Shown: positions 62,101 to 64,000 of the stretch, one piece after another | How the letters are laid out: the number at the start of each line of letters is the position of its first letter | How positions within the stretch are numbered: the first letter of the stretch is position 1 | Assembly: GCF_031877795.1 (NCBI RefSeq) | Contig: NC_133939.1 | Coordinates: 6,801,698 to 6,865,697, forward strand | DNA length: 64,000 bases | From: Strix aluco | Lineage: Eukaryota > Chordata > Aves > Strigiformes > Strigidae | Direction of reading: 5' to 3' | The notes under the pieces: model-generated | What the model saw: only the letters and a program-made list of their open reading frames with translations | Databases searched by the model: none | Told to the model about the DNA's origin: nothing | Program-made: the position numbers and the translations under genes

Positions 62101-64000
62101 AGTCCTGAGCCAGCATTTTGGTTCCTTTCTATATGACTGCTTATTAAATAGGGAAGGACACATCCAAATTAATTTCATTTCTCCCATGTTTTTTTGTTTC
62201 TGACTAGGATTCAGGAAAAACAGACCTGACATGCTTTTAGGTTAGTGAGATGCTTCACTGTGCAATGTATGCAGATTATTGACCATGCCACACTTTGTAG
62301 GGCTTTTGTTAATGCTGAAGTTAGAGGGGATTTCATGTGGGAGCAAAGTGGTGTAAGGGGAGAGTGAATATTTCTGCTGTCCAAAGCTAGAGTGCCTCAT
62401 ATTGCCTTCGACAAACAAGGTTTTTCGAATTCTCCTTACAGTCTAACTTCTGCTTCAGCATGCAGTGAAGCCAACATCTGATGTTACAACATCATTCTTT
62501 GTTACATTATATGAGTTTATAACCATCACAAACAGCAGAGCTTTAATTTTACGAAAGTGTGAAGCTGACATCCTTGTCCCAGCCCTCTCCCCAGGAAGGG
62601 CTTCCAGCCTGATCATATCTTGATTGTCCATCCCCATTAACTGTCCTCTGAGTATTTTACATCAGTCTCTCAAACCTCCTGCTTGCTGAAACACCTTTGT
62701 TGGGGGCATGATAGGAGCCTCTTAAAAGCAAAAGTGTATGCCATGAAACAGGGGTTTAATCCACTTCAGTAGCTCTTCTCTAGGATAATGCAGTAGTTTG
62801 TGTACAAACTAGCATATCTGAGAGCAGTTTACCCTTCTGATGCAGGGGCTAGCATCACAGTTGCTCTAAGGTAATGAACAGGCAGCTCTCAGATGATTGG
62901 GTGAGACGGAGCAAGTTCAGACAGGTCCAATCTGTGGAGGTATTTCGAAAATCCTCCAGCTCTGTATGAACTGAAGATGAGCATTCCCTCACAACTGGAG
63001 CTGGTGCATCAGTCAGAGAGCTGATCTCTTCTGTCCCCACATGTCAGCAGAAAGGGAACAAAAGCCTTAACCTGCTACCTGCTCTCATCTCCTTTTCATA
63101 GTGTGCTTTAGCTGAACCTTGGAGATGGGGGAGGGAAGGAACTTAAACTTCTGTGCTGTCTAAGCTTCTGAAGCTGCAAAATCAGCCAGTTAACCTTAAA
63201 GGAGGCGGAACAGAGTGCTCCTGTTCTGAGTGCCAGCCAGTAAGCCACTCAGGTGTCCCCGATGGTAGACACTGGAAAATTACATCTTGGGAAACACTCC
63301 AGGTTAAATCCAGCCTGCAACAAGTAGAAAGCCCTTGTGGGACTTCACCAAAAGACTGGTGGGAGGAAAGAACAAGCTGTGGGGTGTATTCTAGTATCTC
63401 TGGCAAGTAGATTCCAAAATGTCATCCCAGTCATGAGAGAAAATACATTAATTAGAAGTAGATTTGATGGGGTTTGTTCTGCATGAAATGTTTGTATTAA
63501 TATAGGAAGAAGCCTTTCTTCATGATGGGTATATGAAGCCACCAAGTTTTCAGATAGTACATCCTTGTTCTGCAGTGATGCCGCTTTTGAGAGCCTCCAC
63601 TTTGTGTTCTTTGTTTTGGAACGAGGGAGCCTTTAAAACTTTGAAGCCCTTCTTTGTTCAAAGTAACACCAAGACTTGTTAGAAATGCTGATAGACATGA
63701 CAGTCAATCAGAGGTCACTTCTGGTGCTGCTTCAAGAGTGATGGCTGGTATTGGTATTGTCTGAGCAAACCTAGCAAAACTAGGGGTTTAGATTTTTTAT
63801 TTGAAAAATATTCATGCACACAATTTCTGAGCTGAGTTTCTGAACTCTGAAGTGTAAGCATTCAAGGTAAAGGTACATCAGAAAAGACGTACCCAAAAAT
63901 ACCATGTGGAGAAAGAAATAGACAAAAGAGAGCACTTAAAATTGCATTTGAAGACTACCTCATGTTCAACTCAAGCTCAGTAAGACAAGCCATCTTCAAA
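62101..64000. other. Upstream flank of AMER3, no gene seen
   Basis: No open frame resembles a known protein. GPR148, the usual upstream neighbour of AMER3 in mammals as I recall, would be a single-exon receptor of about 350 codons and is not present within this window. Confidence 0.5.

Noticed and set aside
1-64000. CRISPR array, phage, operon or other prokaryotic system
   Set aside because: The spliced vertebrate gene, LINE and LTR remnants and lack of dense open frames show this is vertebrate nuclear DNA. No regularly spaced direct repeats were found.

Overview
The window is vertebrate nuclear DNA, about 60% A+T and mostly non-coding, and a bird is the likeliest source. It is poor in interspersed repeats. 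The repeats I can see are small fragments with 3' ends like CR1 LINEs (23.6, 27.5 and 28.2 kb), one eroded L2/CR1-type LINE fragment (48 kb), one tRNA-like SINE remnant (21.9 kb) and one solo-LTR-like block (19.2-19.7 kb). There are no Alu, B1 or L1 elements. A turtle or crocodilian cannot be excluded, but either would normally carry more repeats.

Only one protein-coding gene is secure: AMER3 (APC membrane recruitment protein 3), on the minus strand. Its whole coding sequence of 1,010 codons lies in one exon (51,793-54,825). Upstream on the same strand I read a splice acceptor just before the start codon, a 36-nt microexon at 60.2 kb with strong splice sites, and a strong donor at 61,768 that would end a non-coding first exon. 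Joining these exons would make a short upstream reading frame that stops 9 nt before the AMER3 start. A consensus splice donor also lies 4 nt after the AMER3 stop codon, so the 3' UTR may be spliced.

Layout. 1-18.4 kb: A+T-rich, no gene seen; it holds a strong hairpin at 10.2 kb and simple-sequence tracts. 18.4-19.06 kb: a G+C- and CpG-rich promoter-like block with a canonical YY1 motif. 19.2-19.7 kb: a solo-LTR-like block on the minus strand. 19.7-26.65 kb: scattered splice and poly(A) signals on the plus strand that could belong to a long non-coding RNA starting at the CpG block. 26.65-51.7 kb: intergenic DNA with LINE fossils, a perfect RFX-type X-box palindrome (43.3 kb) and small tandem repeats. 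51.8-62 kb: AMER3 and its putative 5' exons and promoter. 62-64 kb: intergenic.

AMER3 is a membrane-bound scaffold that recruits APC, so the biology here is control of Wnt/beta-catenin signalling and APC localisation, largely in neurons. The roughly 50 kb below AMER3 without a recognisable coding exon resembles a regulatory desert. I find no operon, CRISPR array, phage or other prokaryotic system. All exon calls other than the AMER3 coding exon rest on splice-site reading by eye.
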